The notes below the pieces were generated by a model. The model was not told where the DNA came from. It made no database searches and was given only the letters and a program-made list of their open reading frames with translations. Made by a program: the position numbers and the translations under genes. 62,854 bases of DNA from Methylomonas methanica (GTDB lineage: Bacteria > Pseudomonadota > Gammaproteobacteria > Methylococcales > Methylomonadaceae), in NCBI RefSeq assembly GCF_001644035.1, contig NZ_LUUG01000062.1:1-62854 (forward strand), in the 5' to 3' direction. This document shows positions 8,308 through 17,146 of the stretch, in pieces. Numbering within the stretch: position 1 is the first letter of the stretch; each line of letters starts with the position of its first letter.

Positions 8308-8784
8308 ATGATCGTTGATATGAAACCCGAAGACATCGTTGGCGAGTACCAGGAAGCAACGCTTACCTATTGCGATGGCAAATCCAGAAAAGTGTTGTAC
8401 ACCGGGCTTGAAACGCCATACCCCGACGGCAAGTTGATTGTTTCCACGACTACGCCGGACGGTATCATCAGCCACGTCAATCGCGCATTCGTTGAAATGT
8501 CGGGCTATACCGAAACAGAGTTACTCGGCGCGCCGCATTGCATCCTCAGGCATCCGGACATGCCGGCTGCCGCTTTTAAAGACTTATGGGATACGGTGCT
8601 ACGCGGTGAAAAATGGCAAGGATTCGTCAAAAATTTACGTAAGGATGGCGGTTATTATTGGGTAAAAGCGACGGTCATTCCCAATGTGCGCGGTGGTAAG
8701 GTGGTTGGTTTTACTTCGGTGCGCCGCAAACCCTCGCGCAGTAACGTCGATGAATGCATCGCGCTGTATCCGACACTTATTTAA
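8308..8784 (+). CDS. Single PAS-domain protein (Aer-type PAS)
   Basis: 158 residues. From about residue 40 on it is one PAS domain of the Aer aerotaxis type: STTTPDGIISHVNRAFVEMS, then GAPHCILRHPDMPAAAFKDLW, VKNLRKDGGYYWVKATV and GFTSVRRKPSR. Aer PAS domains bind FAD and read redox state or oxygen. Here no HAMP, methyl-accepting, kinase or cyclase domain follows, so it must act on a partner protein. The first ~40 residues are an extra segment of unknown role. Ribosome site CGGAG. It lies between the roadblock gene (27-bp gap) and the PhnD-like gene (12-bp gap). Confidence 0.93.
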   Translation: MIVDMKPEDIVGEYQEATLTYCDGKSRKVLYTGLETPYPDGKLIVSTTTPDGIISHVNRAFVEMSGYTETELLGAPHCILRHPDMPAAAFKDLWDTVLRGEKWQGFVKNLRKDGGYYWVKATVIPNVRGGKVVGFTSVRRKPSRSNVDECIALYPTLI

Positions 8785-8796
8785 TTGGGGAGCCTC

Positions 8797-9543
8797 ATGT
8801 CTTACATGTTTACAGTTAGCCCGGATTTTGCCCCAGACCGTCTGTCGGGTTGGTATATCTTCAACACTTGGTTGCAAAAGCAGAGCGCCGAAGCCATCCA
8901 TTTGGAAATGTACAATCATTATCACGATCTGCACCAGGCCATTGCAGCCGATAAGATCGATTTGATTTACGCCAACCCCTTCGATGCGGCCATGCTGGTC
9001 AGAGAGAAAGGTTTTTTGCCCCTGGTACGCGCCAAGGGCGAATCCGATGAAGCCATCATCGCCGTTAACGCCGACAGCAATATCAACGATGTAGCCGACT
9101 TAAAGCCGAATACTCGTGTGGCATTCACCGACGATCCGGATGTGCGCCTGATGGGGATGATCATGTTGGAGCCCGCTGATTTGCATGCCGGCAATATCAT
9201 CCCTCTGTTATCGGACAATCATGTTTTGGTGGCCAAACATCTGCTGAAAGGCGAGGCGGATGTAGGCATCATTCTGGCGGAGGCATACGACAATCTGTCC
9301 GGTATGCTAAAAAAGCAATTGCGGATATTGGTACGCAGTCAAATTAGCGTCATCTACCATTCTCTGATGATAGGTCCGAGATTGCAGAGTCGCCGCGACG
9401 ACTTCCAAAAAATATTACTGGAGATGGATAGGGATGAAAAAGGTGGCGGAGTGCTGAACGCCTTAGGCTTCAGTGCATGGCAACGGATCGAGGACGAAGA
9501 AATGGAGTTCATGATCGATTTGATGGATACCTTGAACACCTGA
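8797..9543 (+). CDS. PhnD-like periplasmic-binding-fold protein lacking a signal peptide
   Basis: 248 residues from ATG 8797, preferred to TTG 8785 because GGGGAG lies 4-9 bases before it. The fold resembles the phosphonate/phosphite-binding PhnD family (type II periplasmic-binding fold): the strand KIDLIYANPFDAAMLVRE, then the ADLKPNTRVAFTD hinge region and KGEADVGIILAEAYD. No signal peptide, lipobox or transporter genes nearby, so it is likely a cytoplasmic ligand sensor, not an uptake protein. It is co-oriented with the PAS and GTPase genes, which suggests a second sensory input for that module. The ligand cannot be told from sequence. Confidence 0.8.
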   Translation: MSYMFTVSPDFAPDRLSGWYIFNTWLQKQSAEAIHLEMYNHYHDLHQAIAADKIDLIYANPFDAAMLVREKGFLPLVRAKGESDEAIIAVNADSNINDVADLKPNTRVAFTDDPDVRLMGMIMLEPADLHAGNIIPLLSDNHVLVAKHLLKGEADVGIILAEAYDNLSGMLKKQLRILVRSQISVIYHSLMIGPRLQSRRDDFQKILLEMDRDEKGGGVLNALGFSAWQRIEDEEMEFMIDLMDTLNT

Positions 9544-9559
9544 TGCCGACCTAATCCCG

Positions 9560-10159
9560 ATGAATCAGCCGACCATAATAGATTTTCTGCGACACGGCGA
9601 AGCCCGTGGCGGCTCTTATTATCGCGGTGTGACAGACGATCCGCTTACCGAACGCGGGTGGCGGCAAATGTATAGCCAATGCGGGGAAGGGCAGTGGGAT
9701 ACGGTGATCAGTTCGCCGCTGAGGCGCTGCCGATCCTTTGCTGCCGCCTGGTGCGAACAACAGCAATTGGAGTTACTGATCGAACCGGCATGGTGTGAAA
9801 TCGATTTCGGTGCTTGGGAAGGCCAAACCGCCGAGCAAATTTCCAGCCGGTGGCCCGACGCGCTATCATCATTTTATAAAGACCCGGTGAAATTTACCCC
9901 GCCTGGTGCCGAAAGCTACCAAACATTCGCCGCCCGAGTAAGGCAAGGCTGGGAGCACTTATTGGCTGCGCACGCCGGGCGCCGGGTGCTGGTTGTTACT
10001 CATGCCGGCGTGATCAGAGTGCTATTTGCAGAAGCCTTCAAACTGCCGGTTACCCAAAGTTTTCATATCGATTTGCCGCACGCCTGTTTGACCCGTTTTA
10101 CCAGCTTCGACGACGATAATGGGCGCTTCGTCCAGCTTAACTTTCACAAGCCGAGTTGA
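9560..10159 (+). CDS. Histidine phosphatase family protein
   Basis: 199 residues. The phosphohistidine motif LRHGEARGG (Arg11, His12, Gly13) and the second His in VVTHAGVIRVL (~148) define the branch-1 histidine phosphatase/phosphoglycerate-mutase fold; EIDFGAWEGQ supplies the usual Glu. Closest in look to alpha-ribazole phosphatase CobC and related small phosphatases, but no cobalamin genes are near, so the substrate is open. It lies 16 bp after the PhnD-like gene and 42 bp before cyaA on the same strand. No obvious Shine-Dalgarno sequence, so translation may depend on coupling. Confidence 0.9.
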   Translation: MNQPTIIDFLRHGEARGGSYYRGVTDDPLTERGWRQMYSQCGEGQWDTVISSPLRRCRSFAAAWCEQQQLELLIEPAWCEIDFGAWEGQTAEQISSRWPDALSSFYKDPVKFTPPGAESYQTFAARVRQGWEHLLAAHAGRRVLVVTHAGVIRVLFAEAFKLPVTQSFHIDLPHACLTRFTSFDDDNGRFVQLNFHKPS

Positions 10160-10201
10160 TTCTTCTATACTGACCTCACACTTGATTTAGGCGCGGCAAC
10201 T

Positions 10202-13000
10202 TTGACCAATCGATTTCTACCCATCCATTTAGGCGCGCCGGGCGAAGAGATCAGCAAAAAAGATCTATATGCGGTCGCCCAACGTTTCAAGCACTTCAAC
10301 CAGTTGCGTTTGCAACATGTACAAAGTTTTCTGCAGCCGCGCCAGCAAGATTTCCTGAAGCTGCTGCCTTTACTGTTTCATCAAAACCATCCCTTGTTAC
10401 CCGGATTCGTATCGTTGGAAGGCCCGGCCGGTATTCCAGATTACACCCCCAATAAGCAAACCACCGATGTGGCCAAGCAGTTTTCCAAAGGCTTTGTCTA
10501 CAAGCGCAAGGCCTTAAGACATTACCCCATTCAGGCTATTTTTTTAATGGGTAGCGTCGGTAGTATGGCGTTTTCAAAAAATAGCGATATCGATATTTGG
10601 CTTTGTCATTCATCTACTTTGGCACCAGATGAATTAAACGAATTGCGGCAAAAAGCCCAGGAAGTGGAAAAATGGGCGGCGACCTTAAAAATCGAGACGC
10701 ATTTTTTTCTGGTCGATGCCACGCAGTTTTTGCGCGGCGAAAATACGCCGATCTCCAAAGAGAGCAGCGGCGAAACCCAACATTATTTGTTGTTGGAAGA
10801 GTTTTACCGTACCTCGATATACATTGCCGGGCGGGTGCCGGTCTGGTGGTTGGTACCGCCGCAACAGGAAAAATACTATAAGCAATATGTTGCGCATTTG
10901 CTGGAGAACCGGTTCGTCTCGGAAACGGACGTTGTCGATTTCGGCGGACTGCAAGATATGCCGATGGCGGAATTCGTCAGCGCTACGCTCTGGCATATAT
11001 ATAAGTCCTTGACCTCCCCGCATAAGTCCTTGTTGAAGTTGCTGCTGATGGAAAGCTATGCCAGTGAATTTCCCGAACCGCAGTGGCTGTGTTTGTCATT
11101 AAAACAGGCGGTATATCAAGGCGATTTCAGTGTCGAAAGCCTGGATCCTTACTTATTGATGTACCGCAAAGTGGATGACTATCTGCGTCAGGCGCAGTCC
11201 AAGCGGCGTTTGAACCTGATTCGGGAATGTTTCTACATGAAAATCATGGCCGCTTCCGAAAATCTCACGGAAAACAGGGTGCGGTTGCAACGTGAAGATT
11301 ATCTACACAGCGTGGCAAACCAATGGCAATGGCCGGACGATTTGTTGGACAATTTGGCCAGTCAAAAATTTTGGGATATCAAGAAAGCCAGCGTTGAGCA
11401 TGTGGTGATTCGCGATCAACTGCAACAATGCCTGCGGATGATTTTAAAGTTTTCCGGTTTGCCTTTGGATCAGGCACAACGCGAAAACAGAGACTTGAAA
11501 TTGATTGGCCGGAAATTGCGGGCGACGCTGGATTTACGCCCCGACAAAATTGAAGTGCTAACAACCCGAACCACTGTCCATGCCAAACCCGATCTGCTGG
11601 TCGTTGTCGAAGTCCTCGCTGACGACGCGCCGCCGCGCTGGTGTTTATATGACGATAGAATAGCGTCACAGAAAGCCTCCCCGGAAAGCGCTATTAAATC
11701 CGGCGAAAGCTTGCTCGAAGTTTTGTGCTGGGCGGTGGTAAACGGCTTATATAAAAAATCGCTCAATCTTCAACTGGTTACCCCCAGTCTTAAAATTGCC
11801 AATAATGATTTGTATCAATTGTTTAATGAGTTGAATGCGTTTCTAAGCCGTTATTTGCCCGGCAGGGAGAACGATCTGGAAATTTACGGTGAGCCTAATC
11901 GCATCTCGTCGTCATTGTTGCTGATTAATCTGGGCGAAAGTTTGGCCATTGACGCGAACAATCAGCAATTAGTGATGAGCGAACGTTCAGACCCCTTAAG
12001 TTACGGTGACAGCCGCCAGTGCTTTGTGCAAAGTATCCAACGCTTATCCGTGTCAAGTTGGGGCGAGGCCAGCTTGCAACGCTATATCGGCATAGAGGGT
12101 GTTTTTAACTGCCTCGTCGATGTGTTCAATAACAGCGCTGCGCCTTTATCCGCCGATAAACTCCAGGCCTTGTGTTACAACCCGGTGCGCGGCAGAAGCA
12201 TCATCTTGCGCATCGAAGCCTTGTTCGGCAATTTGCTGAAGTTTTTCGCATCCGGCCGGGATGGCTTGCAGCGCTATATTGTGGCAGCCGAGACGGGTTA
12301 TGGTTTGTTCCAACTTAGAAACGGCAGCCTGGGCTATTATCGGCTGGACACCCAAAACCAACTGCTGCATGAATTAGCCAAACCCAATCCGCAATTTTCC
12401 GCAGTATTTTTTGATGCCTACGTAATGGATCAAACCTATATTCCGTCTTTATATGCGCAGAATTTGGCGGATGTGATTCAGGTTTTTTATCACGCAACTA
12501 GTAAACATGTGGGTGTTTACGTACTCGATGAAAAAGGCGCATTGTTCGTCCATCAACACAGCAATGCCAATCCCGAGCACGTCGTCACCCACTACTCGGT
12601 GTTTTTGGAAACCCTGCTGGCGCGCGCGCAATTGCCGGATGGCTTGAGTGTCAAATTTTATGAAATTCAGCGAAACTCGGCGGGAGTGCTGTCTTGTCAG
12701 GCCGTGCCGGTCAAACTAGGCGGCAGTGTCATGGATCTAAGAGTCCGGATAGCGACTGAGGAAAACGGCGCTATCGCGATCTACTGTAACGAACACAAGT
12801 TTTCCGTCACCAACGCCGACAGCTTTAAACCGATTCGCGCCCACATACTGGGTTATCGGAAAAACCACGACGACTATCCGTTTCACATTACTGAAATAGA
12901 CGTGCCTTGTCGTCTGTTGGGCACAGACCGAAATGAACAATTACAGGCCGCCCATTTCCTAAACTACAAACAAAAAATAGAAGACAAACTAAATATTTAA
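10202..13000 (+). CDS. cyaA: Class I adenylate cyclase
   Basis: 932 residues from TTG 10202; no ATG or GTG fits better. The catalytic N-terminal part carries the class I nucleotidyltransferase motif GSVGSMAFSKNSDIDIW (~116-132), where GS and the DxD aspartates bind ATP and metal. The remaining ~500 residues form the long regulatory region typical of enterobacterial CyaA. It makes cAMP from ATP in the cytoplasm for CRP-type regulators. E. coli CyaA is 848 residues, so this one is somewhat long. It ends the + strand run that starts with argH; the GTPase/roadblock/PAS genes upstream may regulate it. No phosphotransferase genes, the usual CyaA regulators in enterics, are in view. Confidence 0.96.
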   Translation: MTNRFLPIHLGAPGEEISKKDLYAVAQRFKHFNQLRLQHVQSFLQPRQQDFLKLLPLLFHQNHPLLPGFVSLEGPAGIPDYTPNKQTTDVAKQFSKGFVYKRKALRHYPIQAIFLMGSVGSMAFSKNSDIDIWLCHSSTLAPDELNELRQKAQEVEKWAATLKIETHFFLVDATQFLRGENTPISKESSGETQHYLLLEEFYRTSIYIAGRVPVWWLVPPQQEKYYKQYVAHLLENRFVSETDVVDFGGLQDMPMAEFVSATLWHIYKSLTSPHKSLLKLLLMESYASEFPEPQWLCLSLKQAVYQGDFSVESLDPYLLMYRKVDDYLRQAQSKRRLNLIRECFYMKIMAASENLTENRVRLQREDYLHSVANQWQWPDDLLDNLASQKFWDIKKASVEHVVIRDQLQQCLRMILKFSGLPLDQAQRENRDLKLIGRKLRATLDLRPDKIEVLTTRTTVHAKPDLLVVVEVLADDAPPRWCLYDDRIASQKASPESAIKSGESLLEVLCWAVVNGLYKKSLNLQLVTPSLKIANNDLYQLFNELNAFLSRYLPGRENDLEIYGEPNRISSSLLLINLGESLAIDANNQQLVMSERSDPLSYGDSRQCFVQSIQRLSVSSWGEASLQRYIGIEGVFNCLVDVFNNSAAPLSADKLQALCYNPVRGRSIILRIEALFGNLLKFFASGRDGLQRYIVAAETGYGLFQLRNGSLGYYRLDTQNQLLHELAKPNPQFSAVFFDAYVMDQTYIPSLYAQNLADVIQVFYHATSKHVGVYVLDEKGALFVHQHSNANPEHVVTHYSVFLETLLARAQLPDGLSVKFYEIQRNSAGVLSCQAVPVKLGGSVMDLRVRIATEENGAIAIYCNEHKFSVTNADSFKPIRAHILGYRKNHDDYPFHITEIDVPCRLLGTDRNEQLQAAHFLNYKQKIEDKLNI

Positions 13001-13056
13001 TATTCCAGGCCGGCAGCCGATATTTAGCTCAAATCAGTCGAGCTATGGGGGTTGCC

Positions 13057-14124
13057 ATGATTATCCAGAATTCCGCCGTCCACCTGCAAAGCCAACATCA
13101 AGCGCAACAGATTAGCCAACGCAGCGAATCGTTGCGGGTCTGGATCGATAAGCCGGAAGATAATCTCGATAAAGTGCGAAAGCACCGTTCCCAAACGGCA
13201 CGCGAGGCAATTCAAGATAGCCTTGATCTAAGCCAATCGGCGCAAACGTCCGCGACCGCAACCCAAACCCTGGATACCGATACATCACTTAGTTCCAAAG
13301 ATAATCTGTTGCTGCAAATCATTCGACGCATGGTCAAAGAGATCACCGGCCGGGATTTTGAATTATTCGCACCGGAGCAACTAAAGGCGCAAGCCGATTC
13401 AGTGACTATTCAGGCGCCGGAGCAAGCACCGGCAACACCCGCCCCGGAGCGTGAAGGGTATGGGCTGGTATATCAAAAATCCGAGTCTTATTTCGAAAGC
13501 GAAACGACCAGTTTTAGCGCCGAAGGCAGTATTACCACCAAGGATGGGCAAACGCTGAGTTTTTCGGTGTCCTTGTCCATGAGCCGCAGCTTTTACACCG
13601 AATCCAATCTGAGTATCCGCGCGGGCGATGCGGTGAAAACCGATCCATTGGTCATCAATTTCGACGGCACTGCCGCGGAACTAAGCGGAACCCGGTTTCA
13701 ATTCGATATCGATGCCGATGGTAGTTTGGATCAAATTTCCGGCTTGAAAGCCGGCAGCGGTATGTTGGCATTGGACAAAAACCAGGATGGTCTCATTAAC
13801 GACGGTTCGGAATTGTTCGGTCCGAGAAGCGGTAACGGCTTTGCGGATTTAGCGGCTTACGACGACGATAAAAATCAGTTTATCGATGCCGGCGATGCCA
13901 TCTACAAGCAACTGCGAATCTGGCAACGTCATGATGACGGTTCGCAGCAATTATTGGCACTGGGCGATAAACATGTCGGCGCGATTTACTTAGGTCATTT
14001 GACTACGCCGTTTCAATTGAAAGATACGGCCAATCAAGCATTGGGAGAAATCGCGAGTAGCGGCATCTATTTAACTGAACAAGGCAAAGCCGGCAGCGTA
14101 CAGCAGCTTAATTTCCTGGCCTGA
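13057..14124 (+). CDS. Protein with EF-hand-like calcium repeats, function unknown
   Basis: 355 residues from ATG 13057 (an in-frame ATG at 13045 lacks a ribosome site, while GGGGG precedes 13057). No signal peptide. The N-terminal third is Gln/Ser-rich and low in structure. The C-terminal part has FDIDADGSLDQISG, LDKNQDGLINDGSELFG and DDDKNQFIDAGDAIY, a run of calcium-loop motifs (DxNxDG) also found near the ends of large RTX-type adhesins and haemolysins, here as a separate short protein. Such proteins may leave by a type I system, though no RTX nonapeptides or exporter are seen. Own transcription unit between cyaA and the TonB receptor. Confidence 0.75.
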   Translation: MIIQNSAVHLQSQHQAQQISQRSESLRVWIDKPEDNLDKVRKHRSQTAREAIQDSLDLSQSAQTSATATQTLDTDTSLSSKDNLLLQIIRRMVKEITGRDFELFAPEQLKAQADSVTIQAPEQAPATPAPEREGYGLVYQKSESYFESETTSFSAEGSITTKDGQTLSFSVSLSMSRSFYTESNLSIRAGDAVKTDPLVINFDGTAAELSGTRFQFDIDADGSLDQISGLKAGSGMLALDKNQDGLINDGSELFGPRSGNGFADLAAYDDDKNQFIDAGDAIYKQLRIWQRHDDGSQQLLALGDKHVGAIYLGHLTTPFQLKDTANQALGEIASSGIYLTEQGKAGSVQQLNFLA

Positions 14125-14147
14125 ATCAAAGATTCCACGTAATTTTC

Positions 14148-14171
14148 CGCCGGCTGAGTCGGCGCAATTTT
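14148..14171 (+). terminator. Possible intrinsic terminator after the calcium-repeat gene
   Basis: A 5-bp GC stem (CGCCG 14148-14152 with CGGCG 14160-14164) is followed by CAATTTTT. It sits 24 bp past the stop codon. The stem is short, so this is weak. The rest of 14125-14509 holds no recognisable gene on the + strand; it is the leader of the TonB receptor gene, and no known riboswitch pattern was seen. Confidence 0.35.
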
Positions 14172-14509
14172 TCCGGCTTGGCTGGGCACGGATGCCGGCG
14201 TATGCCACGCCTGCCTCATCATCTGTCCGAATTCAATAATTGAACTAGACTTGCCCATAGCTTAAGCGAATATCGAAACAGTCATTACACGCTAATTTTT
14301 ATGCTTAACCCGGCCCTCAAATATTGCCGTTCCGCCGAATCCTAATTGGATTCTCGTCGTGGTCTATACGGCTCCCCAATCTGTGGGAATGTCCGTCGCT
14401 GTTGATTAAAGGCCGGTTGATAGTCAAAACCACCTATCGGAATCTAACCATTCTGAATTATTGGTTAATAGACATTGGATTACTAAAAGCGCTGCTCATA
14501 TGCCCCCCT

Positions 14510-16492
14510 ATGAAAAAATATATTGCCGGATTTTTATTGTTGACTAGTCACCCCTGCGCCTTGCAGGCCGCATCTGAAGACGTACTTGAGCTAAATGTAG
14601 AAGATTTGCTAAATGTTGAAGTCACTTCAGTTTCCAAGAAAGCGCAAGCCTTAAACGATTCCGCGGCTGCTATATTTGTGATTACTCACGATGACATCAA
14701 ACGCACCGGTGCGACCAGCATCCCGGAAGCGTTACGGATGGCGCCGGGTTTGGATGTGGCAAGAATAGACTCAAATAAATGGGCGGTGAGCGCGCGCGGC
14801 TTTAACAGTCGATTTGCCAATAAGCTATTGGTGTTAATCGATGGCCGCAATACTTATACCCGTTCCTTTTCCGGCGTTTATTGGGAAAACCAGGATGTAA
14901 TGCTGGAAGATGTGGAAAGAATAGAGGTGATCAGAGGACCAGGAGCAACGCTTTGGGGTGCGAACGCGGTCAATGGTGTTATCAACATCATCACCAAGCA
15001 TTCCTCAAAAACCGAAGGCGGCTTGCTGACAGGAGGCGGCGGTACCGAGGAGCAAGGCTTTGGGGCTTTACGCTATGGTGCGCAGTTAGGCGAAGATACC
15101 ACTGGAAGGGCTTACGTTAAAGGCTTCAAACGCGACGAGAACACCAACGCCCTTGGCGCCGGCGCCGGCGACGATTGGGACAAAGCCCAAGGCGGTTTTC
15201 GAATAGATTCCAATTTGACATTAAAAGACGAACTAAAACTACAAGGCGACTTGTATCACAGCCATCTCAATCAAACGATAACGATTCCGCAGATTGCAGC
15301 TCCATATACCGATACTTTTCGCGACAAAGCTGAAACGTACGGTGGCAATATTCTTGGCCGTTGGCAACACACTGTTTCAACCAGCTCGGATTATTCCCTA
15401 CAACTCTATTACGATTACTACCGGCGCAACGAGGCTTGGTTCAGCGAGGGCAGGAATACCCTGGACTTGGATTTTCAGCACCGATTTAGCTTGCTTGATA
15501 ACAACGAAGTCATCTGGGGCTTCGGTTATCAGTACACCCACGACGACACGCGCGCAGGCAGATTGCTGAGCCTGAGCCCTACAAGTCGTAACGATCAATT
15601 ATTCAGCACCTTCGTGCAGGATGAAATGGAGTTGATCGATCAAAAATTGTGGTTAACCTTAGGCACCAAACTCGAACATAACGACTACAGCGGATTTGAG
15701 GGGCAACCTACCGCACGCTTAATGTGGACACCTCATTCTCAACATCGTATATGGGGAGCGGTGTCACGGGCGGTGCGGACACCGTCACGCGCCGAGCACA
15801 ATATGACCTTACTGCAAACAGTGGTGCCGCCTTCCGCGTTGAACCCGTTCCCAACCGAGGTGAATTTGCAAGGAACCCGTAATTTTCGCACGGAGGATGT
15901 GATTGCTTACGAACTGGGTTATCGAACGACGTTTATAAAATCGTTGTCGATCGATATTACCGGATTTTATAACGATTACAAAAACTTGCGTTATCCAACC
16001 CCAGTTGCTTATTACTTCGACCCCACGCGCTTCGTCGTGGTACAGCCGGTACCCTTGGGCAACGACTATAAAGCCAAGACCTATGGATTTGAGGTAGCCA
16101 CCGTTTGGCAAATGCTGGATTGGTGGCGTTGGGATGCCAATTACAGTTTATTGAAAACCGATATGCAAGATACATCGCCCCCATTCGGCACTAGTCCGCA
16201 ACAGCGGGTGAGCCTACGCAGTGCATTATCGGTAAGCAAGGACTTGGATTTTGATTTGTGGTTAAAGTATGTTGACGAAAATACCAGTGCGACAGTCTAT
16301 GGTATGAACCACATTAAGAATTACGTGACGATGGATGCTCGCCTGGCTTGGCGGCCGGTTCATGAGGTGGAGTTGTCATTAGTAGGGCAAAATTTGTTTA
16401 CATCAAGCCATTTGGAATATCAACAAGAAAATATGGTTATGCCAACATTAATCGATCGTGGTATGTACGGTAAAGTCAGTTGGAGTTTTTGA
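14510..16492 (+). CDS. TonB-dependent outer-membrane receptor
   Basis: 660 residues from ATG 14510, which begins a signal peptide (MKKYIAGFLLLTSHPCALQA); the frame upstream of it is not coding-like. The plug domain follows (SVSKKAQALNDSAAAIFVIT ... RGPGATLWGANAVNGVINII), then a ~500-residue beta-barrel ending in Phe (GKVSWSF), as outer-membrane proteins need. The plug style and the following YfiR gene match the group of receptors tied to YfiR/c-di-GMP regulators rather than to siderophore operons. The ligand is unknown. Genes 16594, 17147 and 22245 follow on the same strand and probably form one functional set. Confidence 0.93.
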   Translation: MKKYIAGFLLLTSHPCALQAASEDVLELNVEDLLNVEVTSVSKKAQALNDSAAAIFVITHDDIKRTGATSIPEALRMAPGLDVARIDSNKWAVSARGFNSRFANKLLVLIDGRNTYTRSFSGVYWENQDVMLEDVERIEVIRGPGATLWGANAVNGVINIITKHSSKTEGGLLTGGGGTEEQGFGALRYGAQLGEDTTGRAYVKGFKRDENTNALGAGAGDDWDKAQGGFRIDSNLTLKDELKLQGDLYHSHLNQTITIPQIAAPYTDTFRDKAETYGGNILGRWQHTVSTSSDYSLQLYYDYYRRNEAWFSEGRNTLDLDFQHRFSLLDNNEVIWGFGYQYTHDDTRAGRLLSLSPTSRNDQLFSTFVQDEMELIDQKLWLTLGTKLEHNDYSGFEGQPTARLMWTPHSQHRIWGAVSRAVRTPSRAEHNMTLLQTVVPPSALNPFPTEVNLQGTRNFRTEDVIAYELGYRTTFIKSLSIDITGFYNDYKNLRYPTPVAYYFDPTRFVVVQPVPLGNDYKAKTYGFEVATVWQMLDWWRWDANYSLLKTDMQDTSPPFGTSPQQRVSLRSALSVSKDLDFDLWLKYVDENTSATVYGMNHIKNYVTMDARLAWRPVHEVELSLVGQNLFTSSHLEYQQENMVMPTLIDRGMYGKVSWSF

Positions 16493-16593
16493 ATCATTTA
16501 AATTAGTAGGTATACATAAATCTTGATGCCGGCTGAATAATATTTTGCAAACCAATCTAATAAGTTTGAATGTTACCTTGCCGCACGAATAAC

Positions 16594-17133
16594 ATGGAAA
16601 AGCTGATTCGATATTTAGCGGTTTCGGTATGTTTAGTTACTGCGCCTATAGCTATTGCCGCACCACAGGCAATGGAACAATATACGGTGTTGGCCGCACT
16701 AACGTTAAACTTTGCCAGATTCACCCAATGGCCGGAGCAGACATTTGCAGAATCGGGCGATTCGTTGAATGTATGTTTGGTAGGCGATAATGTTGTGCAG
16801 CAATCCTTTGAGTCTATCAACGGCAAAAATGTTGGAGTTAGGACGATTAAAATTATCTACGCCGACCGATTGCGTAATTTAACGCAATGTCATGTGTTAT
16901 TTATCAGTGAATTAGCGAAAAACTTACTGTTACAAGTTTTTATCGATATAAAATCACACCCTGTTTTGACTATGGGGGAAGATCAAGAATTTCTGGATTC
17001 AGGCGGTTTGGTAAGCATGATTAATAAGGACGGTAAGATTCAGCTATACGTTAATTTAGCCGCGGCGAAGGCTGCGCGGTTGAATATAAGCTCAAATCTG
17101 CTGCGGCTTGCAAAAATTGTCGGCGATAATTAG
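16594..17133 (+). CDS. YfiR-family periplasmic protein (DUF4154)
   Basis: 179 residues from ATG 16594. A signal peptide (~1-23, ending IAIAA) exports it to the periplasm. The mature part matches the YfiR family: [20 protein letters not shown], then [17 protein letters not shown] and the end [24 protein letters not shown]. In Pseudomonas, YfiR binds the periplasmic face of the diguanylate cyclase YfiN and holds it inactive. Here the next gene (13-bp gap, ribosome site AGGAGA) encodes a large membrane GGDEF-EAL hybrid kinase with a periplasmic domain of YfiN-like look, which is the expected partner. Confidence 0.92.
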   Translation: MEKLIRYLAVSVCLVTAPIAIAAPQAMEQYTVLAALTLNFARFTQWPEQTFAESGDSLNVCLVGDNVVQQSFESINGKNVGVRTIKIIYADRLRNLTQCHVLFISELAKNLLLQVFIDIKSHPVLTMGEDQEFLDSGGLVSMINKDGKIQLYVNLAAAKAARLNISSNLLRLAKIVGDN

Positions 17134-17146
17134 GAGAGATAATCGC

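Noticed and set aside
10202..13000. cyaA fused or frameshifted because of its length (932 residues)
   Set aside because: The frame is continuous and the class I layout is kept; extra length is within what regulatory regions allow.
14067..14258. A 63-codon minus-strand frame (MGKSSSIIEFGQMMRQAW...)
   Set aside because: Codon use looks fair, but there is no ribosome site, it overlaps the 3' end of the calcium-repeat gene, and the product matches nothing I know. Left undecided and not called.
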